From: Bacteroidales bacterium
Lineage (GTDB): Bacteria; Bacteroidota; Bacteroidia; Bacteroidales; UBA932
NCBI GenBank assembly: GCA_015060405.1
Contig: SUYN01000003.1
Coordinates: 115,383 to 179,382, forward strand
DNA length: 64,000 nt
Direction of reading: 5' to 3'
A program made the position numbers and the translations under genes. The notes under the pieces were generated by a model. The model saw nothing but the letters and a program-made list of their open reading frames with translations. It was not told the origin of the DNA and did no database searches. Below are positions 38,464 to 45,429 of this stretch, piece after piece (the stretch's first letter is position 1; each line of letters begins with the position of its first letter).

Positions 38464-39917
38464 TGATTCCGCTTGCCGTGCTCCTTTTGGCTGCCTGTGC
38501 ATCGGATACGGTAAAGGTGAAGGTCACAGATGATGTCATAAACCACGACTACATCGGTAACGGTGCTGAATGGGATCCGTACGATGAAGCGATATCCTGG
38601 GGCTGCGACCTCTCGCAGGAAGACTGGGATGTGCTGACCGCCAGAGTGGATGTGATGGGCATGGGCTATGTGCGCTGCATGATAAACAGCCGGTATCTGT
38701 ATTGGGATGCTGCCGGGAACGCATATGACCGTGACAGGAACATTGAGAAGCTGTGCAGGATCCTGCAGTATTGCCAGGACAATGAGATCACGGTGATATA
38801 TGGCGAGTTCAATCCTCCTTCTCCTTCTATGAAGGACTCGGAAAGATGGGTGGAGATGTCGGTGGACTATCTGAATCACCTTGTAAACGACCTCGACTTC
38901 GACTGCATAAAGCACTTCGTGATCTTCAACGAACCGGACGGAGACTGGGCCACCACAGACGGAGACCTCGACCTGTGGATCTCGATGGCGCGTCTCTTCG
39001 ATGCTCAGATGGCCTCCTACCCCGGTCTGAAGGAAAAGGTCTCCCTGGCTGCTCCCGATGTAGTGGTCCACTGGGTCCACCCCCGCACAGGTCTTGCCGC
39101 GGCGGACTGGATCAGCCGTACGGCTGAAGAGATAGACGATATCGTAGGCATATATGACATTCATGCCTATCCGGGCCAGGCTGAGGTGAGGGACGGTTCA
39201 TATGCGGAGAAACTCCGCAAGTTGCGTTCTCTTGTGCCGGAAGGCAAGAAAATGATTCTCGGAGAGGCCGGCTTCAAGTATGAGAATCCGGAGGACTCCC
39301 TCCTTCTTAAGGAGAATCTCCGCAGGGCGGATGAACATCCTTATGCCGGTGGCCTTGACAGCAACATGATGGTCTATGACTGTTTCTATGGTCTCGACAT
39401 GTCTCTTCTTGCAATGGATGTGATGAACAGCGGACTTTCCGGCATGGCTGTATGGATGCTGGACGATGCCGCCCACTCGGTGGGAGATACGGGAATTCCG
39501 CAGAACATAAAGGTATGGGGATTCTGGAATATTCTCGGTAAGGAAGTGTTCGGCAGTGAGACTGAGGAAGAAGTGCGCCCCTGGTTCCATGCCTGGACCC
39601 TCATGTGCAGGTATTTCCCTGCAGGATGTGACATCCTTTCGATTGAATGCGGACCGGCAGAGGAGTTGAGGATGTGTGCTGCAGTCAAGGACGGGAGATA
39701 CACCTTTGCTGCAGTCAACTGGTCTGACCGTGAGCGTCGGCTCGAAGTGGAGCTTCCTGCGGAGATCCGTCAGGGACGGAGCTATGTGTATGAGGAGGAC
39801 AACCTCGCTTATGGCCCGGATGGTCTGCCTGCCATACATGAGGATCAGCTGGAAGGTAATAGGGTCTCCCTGATTTCTCCTGCTCGCAGCCTGATTGTCC
39901 TGACTGATATGGAATAG
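38442..39917 (+). CDS. Lipoprotein clan GH-A hydrolase of uncertain family
   Basis: The 491-residue protein has a lipoprotein signal (LAVLLLAACASD). The called start preserves the positive residues before the hydrophobic stretch; ATG at 38463 would lose them. The rest reads as a TIM barrel with clan GH-A residues: Glu164 in FNEPDG as acid/base and Glu275 in LGEAGFKY as nucleophile, plus YDIHAYPG. A C-terminal beta domain (about 395-491) follows. I cannot assign it to GH5, GH30, GH39 or another listed family with confidence. It overlaps the end of GH130 by 22 bases, so the two are translationally coupled, although one is cytosolic and this one is envelope-bound. Confidence 0.8.
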   Translation: MSMLRRIMIPLAVLLLAACASDTVKVKVTDDVINHDYIGNGAEWDPYDEAISWGCDLSQEDWDVLTARVDVMGMGYVRCMINSRYLYWDAAGNAYDRDRNIEKLCRILQYCQDNEITVIYGEFNPPSPSMKDSERWVEMSVDYLNHLVNDLDFDCIKHFVIFNEPDGDWATTDGDLDLWISMARLFDAQMASYPGLKEKVSLAAPDVVVHWVHPRTGLAAADWISRTAEEIDDIVGIYDIHAYPGQAEVRDGSYAEKLRKLRSLVPEGKKMILGEAGFKYENPEDSLLLKENLRRADEHPYAGGLDSNMMVYDCFYGLDMSLLAMDVMNSGLSGMAVWMLDDAAHSVGDTGIPQNIKVWGFWNILGKEVFGSETEEEVRPWFHAWTLMCRYFPAGCDILSIECGPAEELRMCAAVKDGRYTFAAVNWSDRERRLEVELPAEIRQGRSYVYEEDNLAYGPDGLPAIHEDQLEGNRVSLISPARSLIVLTDME

Positions 39918-39938
39918 GTTGTACAGAAAGGGCAAAGA

Positions 39939-39952
39939 ATTATACTTTTTTG
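39939..39952 (+). promoter_or_regulatory. Third copy of the 14-bp box, upstream of the AraC-type gene
   Basis: ATTATACTTTTTTG differs from box B of the mannan dyad at one position and from box A at two. It lies 31 bases before the -7 motif of the AraC-type gene. An isolated TTGTACA at 39919-39925 may be a further half-site. It suggests that the regulator binds at its own promoter. Confidence 0.5.
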
Positions 39953-39983
39953 AATATCGCGATGGAGTTGGCTGAATAATCTT

Positions 39984-39991
39984 TATTTTTG
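39984..39991 (+). promoter_or_regulatory. -7 promoter motif of the AraC-type regulator gene
   Basis: TATTTTTG is a full TAnnTTTG match 21 bases before the ATG at 40013. It overlaps the TTG at 39989 that a longer frame would use, so that start can be discarded. Confidence 0.55.
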
Positions 39992-40012
39992 TATAGCTTA
40001 CTGCCATTGATT

Positions 40013-40876
40013 ATGAATGATATCCAACAGGAAATAGTTCCGATCACAAGCGACGATCTTTTTATTATTTTGAATCATCCCGATGCGAAGTTCGATTATC
40101 CCATCCATTGTCATCCGGAGTATGAGATCAATGTGGTGATGAAGACGGAGGGTACCCGTGTGGTCGGTGATTCGGAGGAAAGCTTTGCGGATCTGGACAT
40201 CGTGATGACCGGACCCTATGTTCCGCATGTGTGGAAATCCGACCTCGTGACCAATCATGTCATAACCATACAGTTCTCAAAGGAACTTCTCAACTTCCAG
40301 ATGATCAGCAAGCGACTGTTCATGCCGATACGCCAGATGCTGGTGGATTCCATGCAGGGGCTGCAGTTCTATGGCGAGGATGCCGTCAGGATCAAGGATG
40401 AGATTATCGAACTGACCAGGATGCAGGGCTTCGGCACGGCGACCAAGTTTCTTGAGATCCTGAACTCGCTCGCCCATGCATCAAGACGCAAGCTGGTTAC
40501 AAATATGTATGAGTCAGAAGTACTTATAAGCCAGTCCAAGTCCAGAAGGATAAGCAAGGTGTGCAGATATATCGAAGAGAACCTGTCCAGGAAGATAAGC
40601 CTCGCCGATGTCGCCCTTCTTGTGAACATGTCCGAGTCAGCCTTCAGTCATTTCTTCAAGAAGAAGACGGGAATATCCTTCATCACCTATGTCAACAATC
40701 TCCGTGTCGCCAAGGCCTGCGATCTCCTGGCGAGTACATCCCTCAGCGCATCCGAGATCTGTTATGACTGCGGATTCAACAACAAGTCCAACTTCATCCG
40801 CATCTTCACCAAGCGCAAGATGATGACTCCTATCGAGTACAGGAACTACATTTCCCAGCTGCTCATCAAATACTGA
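40013..40876 (+). CDS. AraC-family transcription regulator
   Basis: The 287-residue protein has an N-terminal cupin-like sensor (about 15-110: FDYPIHCHPEYEINVVMK, GDSEESFADLDIVMTGPYVPHVW) and a C-terminal double helix-turn-helix domain (about 185-287). The latter contains ISLADVALLVNMSESAFSHFFKKKTG and ASEICYDCGFNNKSNFIRIFTKR. The histidines of HCH and VPHVW suit sugar or metal sensing. It is the only regulator in the locus, standing in for the hybrid two-component or SusR-type sensors common in Bacteroidota. The 14-bp box at its promoter recurs between the mannan operons, so it probably controls both and itself. Start 40013 is fixed by the promoter motif upstream. Confidence 0.9.
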   Translation: MNDIQQEIVPITSDDLFIILNHPDAKFDYPIHCHPEYEINVVMKTEGTRVVGDSEESFADLDIVMTGPYVPHVWKSDLVTNHVITIQFSKELLNFQMISKRLFMPIRQMLVDSMQGLQFYGEDAVRIKDEIIELTRMQGFGTATKFLEILNSLAHASRRKLVTNMYESEVLISQSKSRRISKVCRYIEENLSRKISLADVALLVNMSESAFSHFFKKKTGISFITYVNNLRVAKACDLLASTSLSASEICYDCGFNNKSNFIRIFTKRKMMTPIEYRNYISQLLIKY

Positions 40877-40882
40877 TGCCTC

Positions 40883-41758
40883 TCATCGGAAGACTCCTAT
40901 GATGTTCGGAACCGTTCTTTCTCCTGCGTGGTCAAAGACCTTGTTGTCGGAAGGATGATTCAGGACTCCTGTGTCTTCGCACCATATCGCCGAGGAACCT
41001 CCTCCGTCCAGATTGATGGCGTCGGTCATCCCGAGGAAGCTGCAGATAAGGGCGGTTTCGTAGATGCTTGCCCCGTCTCCCTTCCCCGGATGTCTTCCGT
41101 CTATGACCACCATGATGATGTTGCCCTTGCCGTCATGGCCTATGGCTGTGCGCGGATGCCTCCTGTCATTGAAGGCATCGGTGCCCTTGCCTTTGCCGTC
41201 CGGGCTGGTGAACTCCGGCACAAGGATCATGCCCTCTTCAATAAGCATGGGGCCTGTCGCCATCACAGAATGCCATTTTCCTGCAATGTCCTGATATTGT
41301 GAAGGAAGGCAGCTCCTGACACCTATCCTTTTCCCCCTCCTGTCCTTCAGGCCCACGACACCGTTTACCCTGAATGCTTCCGAAGTGTCCGTGACGCTGT
41401 AGACTTCCTTTCCTACCCTGAAGTATACGCACGGGACAAGTTCCTTCATGTTGAAGTAACCTCCGTTTATGGCCATTTCCGCGCCGTGCTCCTCTGCTAT
41501 CCTGCTGGTGGCTCCCGCCTTGTCCGCAGGACTGTGTACGAGCCTTGTACGGAATCGTCTGCCCGGGTATCTGATGACTGAAATGCTCTGCTGCGAGTCG
41601 AACATCCTGATGCCCGCATATGCTGCGGAAGCTCCTTTCTTCAGTCCGATGATCTGCCAGTCTGCGTTGAGGAAGGCGAGGGAATCCGTACCTCTGTCGC
41701 CGGCTGCCGCACAGAGACAGTACAGAGAAAGTATGACCGATGCGTATATTCGTTTCAT
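40883..41758 (-). CDS. Phosphodiester glycosidase (NAGPA-like) family secreted protein
   Basis: From the ATG at 41758 the protein has 291 residues with a signal peptide (MKRIYASVILSLYCLCAAAG); the longer frame adds 26 residues without signal character. The body matches the NAGPA/phosphodiester-glycosidase domain: EHGAEMAINGGYFNM, DRRHPRTAIGHDGKGNIIMVVIDGRHPG and the final DAINLDGGGSSAIW. Related enzymes cleave GlcNAc-1-phosphodiesters or act on bacterial envelope polysaccharides. It is convergent with the AraC gene (6-base gap), so it is probably transcribed separately. Whether it belongs to the glycan locus, perhaps for phosphodiester-bearing mannan, is unclear. Confidence 0.82.
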   Translation of the reverse strand: MKRIYASVILSLYCLCAAAGDRGTDSLAFLNADWQIIGLKKGASAAYAGIRMFDSQQSISVIRYPGRRFRTRLVHSPADKAGATSRIAEEHGAEMAINGGYFNMKELVPCVYFRVGKEVYSVTDTSEAFRVNGVVGLKDRRGKRIGVRSCLPSQYQDIAGKWHSVMATGPMLIEEGMILVPEFTSPDGKGKGTDAFNDRRHPRTAIGHDGKGNIIMVVIDGRHPGKGDGASIYETALICSFLGMTDAINLDGGGSSAIWCEDTGVLNHPSDNKVFDHAGERTVPNIIGVFR

Positions 41759-41825
41759 TGTCTGATATTTATGCTCCGCTAATATACAAAAAAAGACTGA
41801 TATATGAATTCTGCGGGAAAAGTCG

Positions 41826-41833
41826 TATCTTCG
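41826..41833 (+). promoter_or_regulatory. -7 promoter motif of purD
   Basis: TATCTTCG matches TAnnTTTG at seven of eight positions, 46 bases before purD. The surrounding 121-base gap between divergent genes shows no other motif. Confidence 0.4.
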
Positions 41834-41879
41834 CAAGTCTTATTGAACAATTATCACTTGCGAAACTTGAGTATAATCT

Positions 41880-43133
41880 ATGAAGAAGGTACTTGTAATA
41901 GGTGGCGGCGGACGCGAACATGCTATCGTTGATGCGTTGAGCCGTTCTCCACAGGTCGGCAGGATTTATTGCGCACCTGGAAATGCCGGCATCTCAGCAC
42001 AGGCTGAGTGCGTCTCAATCAAGGATACGGATGTGGAAGGTCTGAAGGCCTTTGCGCTTGAGAATGCTGTCGACCTCACGGTCGTCGGCCCGGAAGTAGC
42101 CCTGGCTGCAGGAGTGGTGGATGCATTCAAGTCTGCCGGCCTGAGGATATTCGGCCCGTCCAAGGCGGCGGCTACAATTGAGGCGAGCAAGGATTTCGCC
42201 AAACAGCTGATGGCTGAATACGACATTCCGACTGCGGCATTCGAGACTTTTGAAGACTATGATGCAGCCCTGGAATATGTGAAGAAGGGTTCTTTCCCTG
42301 TGGTTCTGAAGTACGACGGACTTGCAGCAGGCAAGGGTGTGGTCATACCGGAAACTCTTGAGGAAGCCGAGGCGACCCTCAAGGATATGCTTCTCGACGA
42401 CAAGTTCGGCAAGGGCAAGGTCGTGGTGGAGGAGTTCCTGACAGGTCCGGAGTTCTCGTTCATGTGCTTTGTGGACGGAACCGAGGTCTGGCCTATGACC
42501 CTTTCACAGGACCACAAGAGAGCCTATGAAGGTGACAAGGGTCCCAATACAGGCGGAATGGGTGCATATTCTCCGGTTCCCATCATTACCGATCAGGACC
42601 TTGAATTCTCTCTTGAGAAGGTCATGAAGCCTACGGCAGCTGCAATGGTTGCAGAAGGATGCCCGTTCACTGGCGTCCTCTACGGGGGGCTGATGAAGAC
42701 GCCTCAGGGACCTAAGGTGATAGAGTTCAACTGCCGTTTCGGAGACCCTGAGACAGAGGTCGTGCTCCCGCGTCTGGCAACTGACATCTATGACATATTC
42801 TCGGCAGTGGCTGACCACACTCCTATGCCGTCAATCGAATGGAAGAAGGAAGTCACCATGGGTTTCGTCATGGCATCAGAAGGCTACCCGGGTTCATATG
42901 ACAAGGGATATGAGATATCAGGCCTTGACAGGCTTCCTGAAGATATACGCGTGTTCCACATGGGTACATCGCTCAAGGACGGGAAATACTATACGTCCGG
43001 AGGCCGTGTCCTCATGGTGGTCGGTTTTGGAGCCGACCTCCAGGAGGCACATGACAAGGCTCTTGCAGCAGTTGAATCAATAGGTTGTGACAACCTCTTC
43101 TACCGCCGTGACATCGGCTGGAGAGTGCTCTGA
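41880..43133 (+). CDS. purD: Phosphoribosylamine-glycine ligase (GAR synthetase)
   Basis: This ATP-grasp enzyme of 417 residues joins glycine to phosphoribosylamine in purine synthesis. Motifs are VIGGGGREHAI at the start, GPEVALAAGVVDAFKSAG, the ATP-grasp core FPVVLKYDGLAAGKGVVI, and TGVLYGGLMKTPQGPKVIEFNCRFGDPETE. Length is normal. It precedes folD by 25 bases. It is separated from purM-purH by the whole glycan locus. Confidence 0.97.
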   Translation: MKKVLVIGGGGREHAIVDALSRSPQVGRIYCAPGNAGISAQAECVSIKDTDVEGLKAFALENAVDLTVVGPEVALAAGVVDAFKSAGLRIFGPSKAAATIEASKDFAKQLMAEYDIPTAAFETFEDYDAALEYVKKGSFPVVLKYDGLAAGKGVVIPETLEEAEATLKDMLLDDKFGKGKVVVEEFLTGPEFSFMCFVDGTEVWPMTLSQDHKRAYEGDKGPNTGGMGAYSPVPIITDQDLEFSLEKVMKPTAAAMVAEGCPFTGVLYGGLMKTPQGPKVIEFNCRFGDPETEVVLPRLATDIYDIFSAVADHTPMPSIEWKKEVTMGFVMASEGYPGSYDKGYEISGLDRLPEDIRVFHMGTSLKDGKYYTSGGRVLMVVGFGADLQEAHDKALAAVESIGCDNLFYRRDIGWRVL

Positions 43134-43158
43134 CACCATTCCGTTCAGTGGAATATAA

Positions 43159-44028
43159 ATGACGAAGACAATGGCAAAGATGATATCAGGAAAAGAACTT
43201 TCAGCGCGTCTGAAAGATGAAATGAAGGCCCGAGTGGCCACATTCCCGGAAAAATACGGGCGGGTGCCCCATCTGGTGGTGATCCTCGTCGGAGAGGATC
43301 CGGGCAGTGTATCATATGTTACCGGCAAGGCGAAGGCTTCCGAATATGTGGGAATAAGAAACACTACGATCCGCAAGCCGGAGACCATCTCCGAGGCGGA
43401 ACTTCTTGGACTCATCGAAGAGCTCAACGCCGATGATTCCGTGGACGGCATCCTCGTCCAGCTCCCTCTTCCTAAGCACATCAGCGAGGACAAGGTCATC
43501 GCCACCATCGCCAGGGAAAAGGATGTGGACGGCTTCCATCCGCTTAATGTGGCCGCGCTCTGGCAGAAGCAGGACTGCATACTCCCTTGTACGCCGAAGG
43601 GCATCATAAAGATGCTGAAGGTGGCCGGAGTGGACATCAGGGGCAAAAGAGCCGTGGTGATAGGCAGGAGCAACATCGTGGGGCTGCCGGTTGCCAAACT
43701 CCTGCTCGACGAGAACGCGACCGTGACCATAACCCACAGCCGCACGGTCGATCTTCCGGAAGTCACCCGTGGAGCTGAGATTCTTGTGGTGGCTATAGGA
43801 CGCCCGAAGTTCGTGACTGCGGACATGGTGTCGGAAGGAACGGTAGTGATAGACGTCGGAGTCAACCGCGATCCTCAGACAGGCAAGCTCTGCGGAGATG
43901 TGGACTATGCTGCCGTGGAGCCTAAGGCTTCAGTCATCACTCCGGTTCCGGGAGGTGTCGGCCCTATGACCATAACCTGCCTGATGGAGAACACCATAGA
44001 ATGTTTCCTCCGAAAGATGTCGGAATAG
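43159..44028 (+). CDS. folD: Methylenetetrahydrofolate dehydrogenase/cyclohydrolase
   Basis: FolD (289 residues) interconverts 5,10-methylene-THF and 10-formyl-THF, the one-carbon donor for PurH, so pairing with purD is logical. Signatures are VGEDPGSVSYVTGKAKA with the catalytic Tyr and Lys, DGILVQLPLPKHI, VDGFHPLNV, GRSNIVGLPVAKLLL in the NADP site and TPVPGGVGPMT at the end. The ATG at 43171 is an alternative start. Confidence 0.96.
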   Translation: MTKTMAKMISGKELSARLKDEMKARVATFPEKYGRVPHLVVILVGEDPGSVSYVTGKAKASEYVGIRNTTIRKPETISEAELLGLIEELNADDSVDGILVQLPLPKHISEDKVIATIAREKDVDGFHPLNVAALWQKQDCILPCTPKGIIKMLKVAGVDIRGKRAVVIGRSNIVGLPVAKLLLDENATVTITHSRTVDLPEVTRGAEILVVAIGRPKFVTADMVSEGTVVIDVGVNRDPQTGKLCGDVDYAAVEPKASVITPVPGGVGPMTITCLMENTIECFLRKMSE

Positions 44029-44036
44029 ATTTACAG

Positions 44037-44070
44037 ACAGCCCCGGAAGTCAGATGGCTTCCGGGGCTGT
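44037..44070. terminator. Bidirectional terminator between folD and the efflux channel gene
   Basis: A 13-bp perfect stem (44037-44049 with 44058-44070) and an 8-base loop sit 8 bases after folD and 10 before the convergent stop. U tracts on both sides are weak, but the stem is strong and serves both directions. Confidence 0.7.
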
Positions 44071-44080
44071 TCCTTTCATA

Positions 44081-45427
44081 TCAGTCGTATCCTCCTCCCA
44101 GGGCGTGGTAGAGATTGATCACGCTGCGTATCTCTTCATATCTGTCAGCGACTTCGGAGAGTTCGGCCTGCAGGAGCTTCTGCTGAGCCGTCAGCACCTC
44201 AAGGTAGTTGGTGTTTCCGTGCTTCATCAGCAGCTGGGTGTTCCAGACTGCGGCCTGGAGATGCACGATCTGCTTCTTGTCTATCTTCACTCTGCTCTGA
44301 GCAGTCTTCAATGCTATCAGGGCATTGTTCACCTCCACTCCGGCGTCCAGAAGACTCTGCCTGAACTGATACAGCGCGATTGTCTGTTCGGCTTCAGCTC
44401 TGCGTAACTGAGCCTTGTTCAGACCTCTTGCGTAAAGAGGCTGGAGCAGTGAGGCCCCGAGGTCCGCGATGAATCTGCCCGGGTCGAACCGGAGTGTACC
44501 GTCCAGCTTTACAGACGGATAGAAGGCGGCCCTTGCCTGATTTGTTGCATAGAACGTCTGGGCGAGCTTCATCTCCGCCTGTCTTACATCCGGTCTGTTG
44601 CTGAGGATCTCTGCCGGAAGACCTCCTGAGAGCTGTTCCGGAAAGTGCTGGTCTTCCAGATTGCCCCTGTCTATGCATATCGGCACCATGCCTATCAACG
44701 ATGCAAAGGCGTTTTCTGTCTCGAAGATCTTCTGATGAAGAACATAGGTGGAATTCTGCACATCCAGCATGTTCGCCTTTGCCTGAAGTACTGCAGCCTC
44801 GTTGGTCTTGCCGGCCATCTTCAGCGCTTCCAGTGTACGTATGTTCTCTTCCCATGTCTTCTGGGTACGCTGGCTGATAGCGAGCTGCTCGTCAAGCATC
44901 AGGAGAGTATAATAGGTCTGGGCTATTGTGGATATGAGCTGGGCCTGAACGGCCTGCCTATATGCAGTGCTCTGCTCTATGGCTGCCGCTGCCGACCTTT
45001 TTGCATTGGTGAGCTTTCCGAATATGTCGGCTTCCCAGGAGAATGAAGGGGCGGCATACATTGACAGGTCTGCACCGTTGCCGTCATATTGGGATCCGAT
45101 TCCTGCGCTGAAGGCTGAGCTTGGGAAGAATGCCCTCTGGGCTGCATACAATGTGGCCTGCGCCTGCTCTACCTTAAGCCTGGCTATACTGAGGTCGGTG
45201 TTGAACGACACTCCCAGCCTGATCCATTCCTGCAATGTGGTGTCGGCGAAGAATTCCGTCCAGGACAGTTCGGCAATCGAGGTACTGTCCTGCAGGTCGG
45301 GAAGTCTTCTGTACAGACTGTCCACATAGTGAAGTTTCGGCCTTTCATATTGTCTGTACAGACTGCAGCTGCCCAATGACAGCAGTGCAGCTGTCACGAT
45401 GATCATCTTATATATGGTTTTCCGCAT
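44081..45427 (-). CDS. TolC/NodT-like outer-membrane efflux lipoprotein
   Basis: The 448-residue lipoprotein (signal ending LLSLGSCSLYRQYERP) has the two OEP repeats of the TolC/OprM type, with long coiled helices (SIARLKVEQAQATLYAAQRAF; SNRPDVRQAEMKLAQTFYATN). It forms the outer-membrane exit duct for the RND pump whose gene precedes it by 2 bases. It is the last gene of a three-gene efflux operon. Confidence 0.92.
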   Translation of the reverse strand: MRKTIYKMIIVTAALLSLGSCSLYRQYERPKLHYVDSLYRRLPDLQDSTSIAELSWTEFFADTTLQEWIRLGVSFNTDLSIARLKVEQAQATLYAAQRAFFPSSAFSAGIGSQYDGNGADLSMYAAPSFSWEADIFGKLTNAKRSAAAAIEQSTAYRQAVQAQLISTIAQTYYTLLMLDEQLAISQRTQKTWEENIRTLEALKMAGKTNEAAVLQAKANMLDVQNSTYVLHQKIFETENAFASLIGMVPICIDRGNLEDQHFPEQLSGGLPAEILSNRPDVRQAEMKLAQTFYATNQARAAFYPSVKLDGTLRFDPGRFIADLGASLLQPLYARGLNKAQLRRAEAEQTIALYQFRQSLLDAGVEVNNALIALKTAQSRVKIDKKQIVHLQAAVWNTQLLMKHGNTNYLEVLTAQQKLLQAELSEVADRYEEIRSVINLYHALGGGYD

Positions 45428-45429
45428 TG

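Noticed and set aside
39989..40012. TTG start for the AraC-type regulator
   Set aside because: The TTG is part of a full -7 promoter motif (39984-39991), so it would not be in the transcript. The ATG at 40013 is used instead.
9642..41879. Mobile element carrying the glycan locus
   Set aside because: I found no integrase, transposase, tRNA-adjacent direct repeat or inverted terminal repeat at either border, so an element cannot be claimed.
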